Origin: Gemmatimonadota bacterium
GTDB lineage: Bacteria > Gemmatimonadota > Gemmatimonadetes > Gemmatimonadales > GWC2-71-9
NCBI GenBank assembly: GCA_016713785.1
Contig: JADJOM010000002.1
Span: 558,001 to 622,000 of the forward strand
Direction: 5' to 3'
DNA: 64,000 bases
Notes under the pieces: generated by a model
Seen by the model: the letters and a program-made list of their open reading frames with translations, nothing else
What the model was told of the DNA's origin: nothing
Databases searched by the model: none
Position numbers and translations under genes: made by a program
Shown here: positions 62,040 through 64,000 of the stretch, piece after piece
Numbering within the stretch: the stretch's first letter is position 1
Layout: each line of letters begins with the position of its first letter

Positions 62040-62893
62040 ACCAGCCACTCGGGGAGGATGCGCTTCCAGGTGGGGAGGTCGTGCTTCCCCTCGATCGTCA
62101 GGTGCACCATGTCGAGCCCGCGGCGGTAGCCCTTCCGCTCGAGGAGGGTCACCAGCTCCTCGGTGTCCTGGATGGCGTCGATGACGCCGTCCTGGTCGCG
62201 GTCGGCCTGCTCGTCCTGGCTGCCGGTCTCGAACCACATGCGGAGGCGGGGGTGCCCGGGCGTCTCCTTGACCCGGCGGTGCATGATCCGGCTGGTCTGC
62301 CTGGACTCGGTGGAGGCGTCGTCGGTGCGCCACCAGAAGGAGCCGGAGAAGACGCCCACGGTGCGGAACCGGTCGGGGTGCCGCCAGGCCATGTCGAAGG
62401 CCGAGAGCCCGCCGAGGGACCAGCCCATGATGGCGGTGTGTTCGGCGCCGGTGGCCACGCGGTAGCGGGCCTCGATGAGGGTCATCAGCTCGGTGAGCAG
62501 GAACTTGTCGTAGAGGTCGGCGCGGGCGCCGAGGCCCTGGGCGTTGGGGATGTAGGCGGTGCCGTAGTCCTGCACCCGCTCGGTGGCGTGGATGGCGACC
62601 ACGATCGCGGGGGCCATCCGCCCGGTGCGCTGCAGGCTGTCGAGGGTGCCGCGCAGGTCCACCGCTTCCATGTCCTGGCCGTCGTTGGCGTAGAGCACGG
62701 GGTAGGTGGCGGTGTCGTTGTCGCGGTATCCGCGGGGGAGGTAGACGTCGATGGTGCGGTTCTCGCCCAGCAGCCGGGACTCGAACGGCGGGAGCCGTTC
62801 CATGACCACCCCGTCGCGGGCGCCGAGCACCATGGCCGGCGCCCCGACCAGTGCCACCAGGCCCCGACGTGCCAGCTCTCCCCAACGCGCCAT
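62015..62893 (-). CDS. Putative esterase, enterochelin-esterase/EsteraseD-like
   Basis: A 292-residue protein with GGGAGG 7 nt before ATG 62893. The N-terminus LARRGLVALVGAPAMVLG is a possible export signal or anchor. The esterase fold: TIDVYLPRGYRDNDTATYPV, YANDGQDMEAVDL, the elbow HTAIMGWSLGGLSAFDMAWR (Ser in GWSLGG), FSGSFWWRTDD and EGKHDLPTWKRILPEWLVWA with the catalytic His. This is the Esterase_PHB/IroE-like set (PF00756). Substrate unknown; neighbours give no siderophore genes. Confidence 0.88.
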   Translation of the reverse strand: MARWGELARRGLVALVGAPAMVLGARDGVVMERLPPFESRLLGENRTIDVYLPRGYRDNDTATYPVLYANDGQDMEAVDLRGTLDSLQRTGRMAPAIVVAIHATERVQDYGTAYIPNAQGLGARADLYDKFLLTELMTLIEARYRVATGAEHTAIMGWSLGGLSAFDMAWRHPDRFRTVGVFSGSFWWRTDDASTESRQTSRIMHRRVKETPGHPRLRMWFETGSQDEQADRDQDGVIDAIQDTEELVTLLERKGYRRGLDMVHLTIEGKHDLPTWKRILPEWLVWAFPVSS

Positions 62894-62960
62894 GCCGCTG
62901 CCTCCCGGGTAAGCCCCAAGTATACTCTGGCAGGATAGCCACCGTCCCCGCGGCCCGGCC

Positions 62961-63767
62961 ATGACATTGGACACATCGCCCACCCCCCTTCCCGAGCCGC
63001 CGCTCGGCGTGCTGGCGCCCTTCGAACGGGCGGCGGTGCGGCTTGCCCGCGCCATGCACCGGCAGCCGTGGGCGGGGTGGTGCGTGGCGGGGCAGCGCCA
63101 GCTCGGGGCGCGGTGGATCACTGCGCTGGCGGGTCCGCTGCTCGACCTCCATGGCCTGGAGCATGTGGCGGCCACCCGCCGCGACCGCCCGCTGCTGCTG
63201 GCGGCCAACCACCGGAGCTTCTTCGACCTGTACCTGGTGATGGCGGTGCTGTACCGCCGGCTGCCGGGGTGGCGCTCCACCTGCTTTCCGGTGCGGGGGC
63301 GGTACTTCTACCAGCGGCCCGGCGGGGTGCTGCTCAACGCGCTGGTGGCGCAGTGGGCCATGTACCCGCCGTTCTTCCGGGAGCCGGGCAAGCGGCGCTT
63401 CGACCAGTGGGCGCTGGGCGAGCTGGCGCGGCTGGCGCGGGAGGGGGAGGGCCGGTTGATCGGCTTCCACCCCGAGGGCACCCGCAACCGCGACCCGGAC
63501 CCCTACAGCTTCCTGCCGCCCCAGCCGGGGATCGGCCGCCTGATGCTGGACGCCGCGCCGACCACCGTGCCGGTGTTCATCGCCGGGCTGCCCAACGGGA
63601 TCGGGGAGATCGTGCGGCGCCGGCGGCGCGGGGGGGAGCGGATCCGGCTCTGGTTCGGCCCGCCGCTCGCGTACCACGCCGGCGAAGGGGATCCGCGGGC
63701 GCTCGCCGCGCAGGTGATGGACGCCATCGCCGCGCTGGCCACCCGCGACCGGGAGCGCCCCCGCTGA
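62961..63767 (+). CDS. 1-acyl-sn-glycerol-3-phosphate acyltransferase (PlsC family)
   Basis: A 268-residue acyltransferase. Motif I LLAANHRSFFDLYLVMAVL (HX4D), motif II CFPVRGRYFYQRPGGVLLNA, motif III GRLIGFHPEGTRNRD (PEGTR), and motif IV TTVPVFIAGLPNGIGEIV. Acts on lysophosphatidate or related acceptors at the inner membrane. It is divergent from the esterase; a TATACT at 62921-62926 in the 67-bp gap could serve either direction, though no matching -35 box is evident. Confidence 0.93.
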   Translation: MTLDTSPTPLPEPPLGVLAPFERAAVRLARAMHRQPWAGWCVAGQRQLGARWITALAGPLLDLHGLEHVAATRRDRPLLLAANHRSFFDLYLVMAVLYRRLPGWRSTCFPVRGRYFYQRPGGVLLNALVAQWAMYPPFFREPGKRRFDQWALGELARLAREGEGRLIGFHPEGTRNRDPDPYSFLPPQPGIGRLMLDAAPTTVPVFIAGLPNGIGEIVRRRRRGGERIRLWFGPPLAYHAGEGDPRALAAQVMDAIAALATRDRERPR

Positions 63768-63824
63768 CTTGCCGCCGGGAGGGGGCTACCTTGCATCACC
63801 CCCCCCTGACTCACCACGCCGGAG

Positions 63825-64000
63825 ATGGATCCCCAGGAACTCGGTGGGCTGATCTCGCAGATCGGTGTCTACGTGCAGCTGGGCGGTACCGCCCTGCTGC
63901 TCACCTTGTTCTATCTGCTCTCGCGCCACGCCGGCACCCGCCCCTACTTCACCCGCTGGACCGAATCCTGGCTGGCCCTGCTGGTGGCGCTGCTCGCGGT
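63825..64000 (+). CDS. Membrane protein, 3' end outside window
   Basis: The frame from ATG 63825 (MDPQELGGLISQIGVYVQLG) runs to the window end. Two hydrophobic segments are visible (about 20-35, TALLLTLFYLLS, and from 50, WLALLVALLAV). The head resembles membrane N-termini of sensor kinases or diguanylate cyclases but nothing proves it. GGAG directly abuts the ATG, so the start may differ. Confidence 0.6.
   Translation, partial: MDPQELGGLISQIGVYVQLGGTALLLTLFYLLSRHAGTRPYFTRWTESWLALLVALLA

Noticed and set aside
62921..62926. Full sigma-70 promoter for the PlsC or esterase gene
   Set aside because: Only the TATACT box is present; no acceptable -35 at 16-18 bp on either strand.
60891..63677. 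928-codon minus-strand fusion of oxidoreductase, esterase region and PlsC antisense
   Set aside because: Only the last 382 codons match a protein family; the rest is antisense to PlsC and off-frame to the esterase.

Overview
The window is a 64 kb piece of a very GC-rich bacterial chromosome with dense coding on both strands. Many proteins carry signal peptides or lipoboxes, there are several hybrid PAS/GAF histidine kinases, and there is a MoxR-DUF58-BatA-DUF4159 block next to a TldD/TldE pair. This mix, with the DUF885 and DUF5107/DUF6067 proteins, suggests a soil-type Gemmatimonadota or a close relative. That assignment is an inference from gene content; no rRNA or tRNA gene was seen.

Layout. 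1-13 kb: a truncated hybrid kinase, a small secreted metallopeptidase-like protein, thiC under a TPP riboswitch, a second hybrid kinase, a DUF885 protein, a lipoprotein beta-propeller and an AraC regulator. 13-21 kb: two divergent transcription units around a symmetric four-site element (14411-14488). Leftward is a Tat-exported haloalkane dehalogenase with a DoxX-like protein. Rightward are two paralogous lipocalin-like secreted proteins, a LytS-type kinase, a LytTR regulator and a CPBP protease, followed by an ECF sigma factor (with an apparent 1-nt frameshift) and a membrane protein ending in a YCII domain. 21-25 kb: hypothetical genes separated by simple repeats, including a 21-bp minisatellite. 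25-36 kb: an accessory stretch of partly lower GC with a PadR regulator, a DinB-like protein, a hydrolase that lacks its catalytic serine, an IS481-type remnant, a Ser/Thr kinase, a gene fusing an HNH endonuclease to a RecQ-type helicase, DUF4256, a methyltransferase, a MazEF-type toxin-antitoxin pair on a textbook sigma-70 promoter, and a GNAT. 37-43 kb: one 1997-residue secreted DUF5107-TPR-DUF6067 protein. 43-50 kb: lipoproteins, a MocR regulator divergent from an AhpD-like gene, a PLP decarboxylase, and an outer-membrane-type protein with a small His/Cys-rich partner. 50.5-57.7 kb: a tightly overlapping leftward operon of MoxR, DUF58, BatA-like, DUF4175-like and another membrane protein. 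57.8-64 kb: TldE, TldD, an orphan SelD-type oxidoreductase, an esterase, PlsC and a truncated membrane gene.

A striking genome-wide habit is visible. Heptamer GGGAAGC and octamer GGCGGTAG-type arrays sit between genes, almost always G-rich on the coding strand just after a stop codon and C-rich just before a start. One such inverted octamer pair is embedded in frame inside thiC. Best candidates for something new are the HNH-RecQ fusion, the symmetric LytTR-like operator, the polarised quadruplex-capable repeats and the 21-bp heptad-encoding minisatellite.
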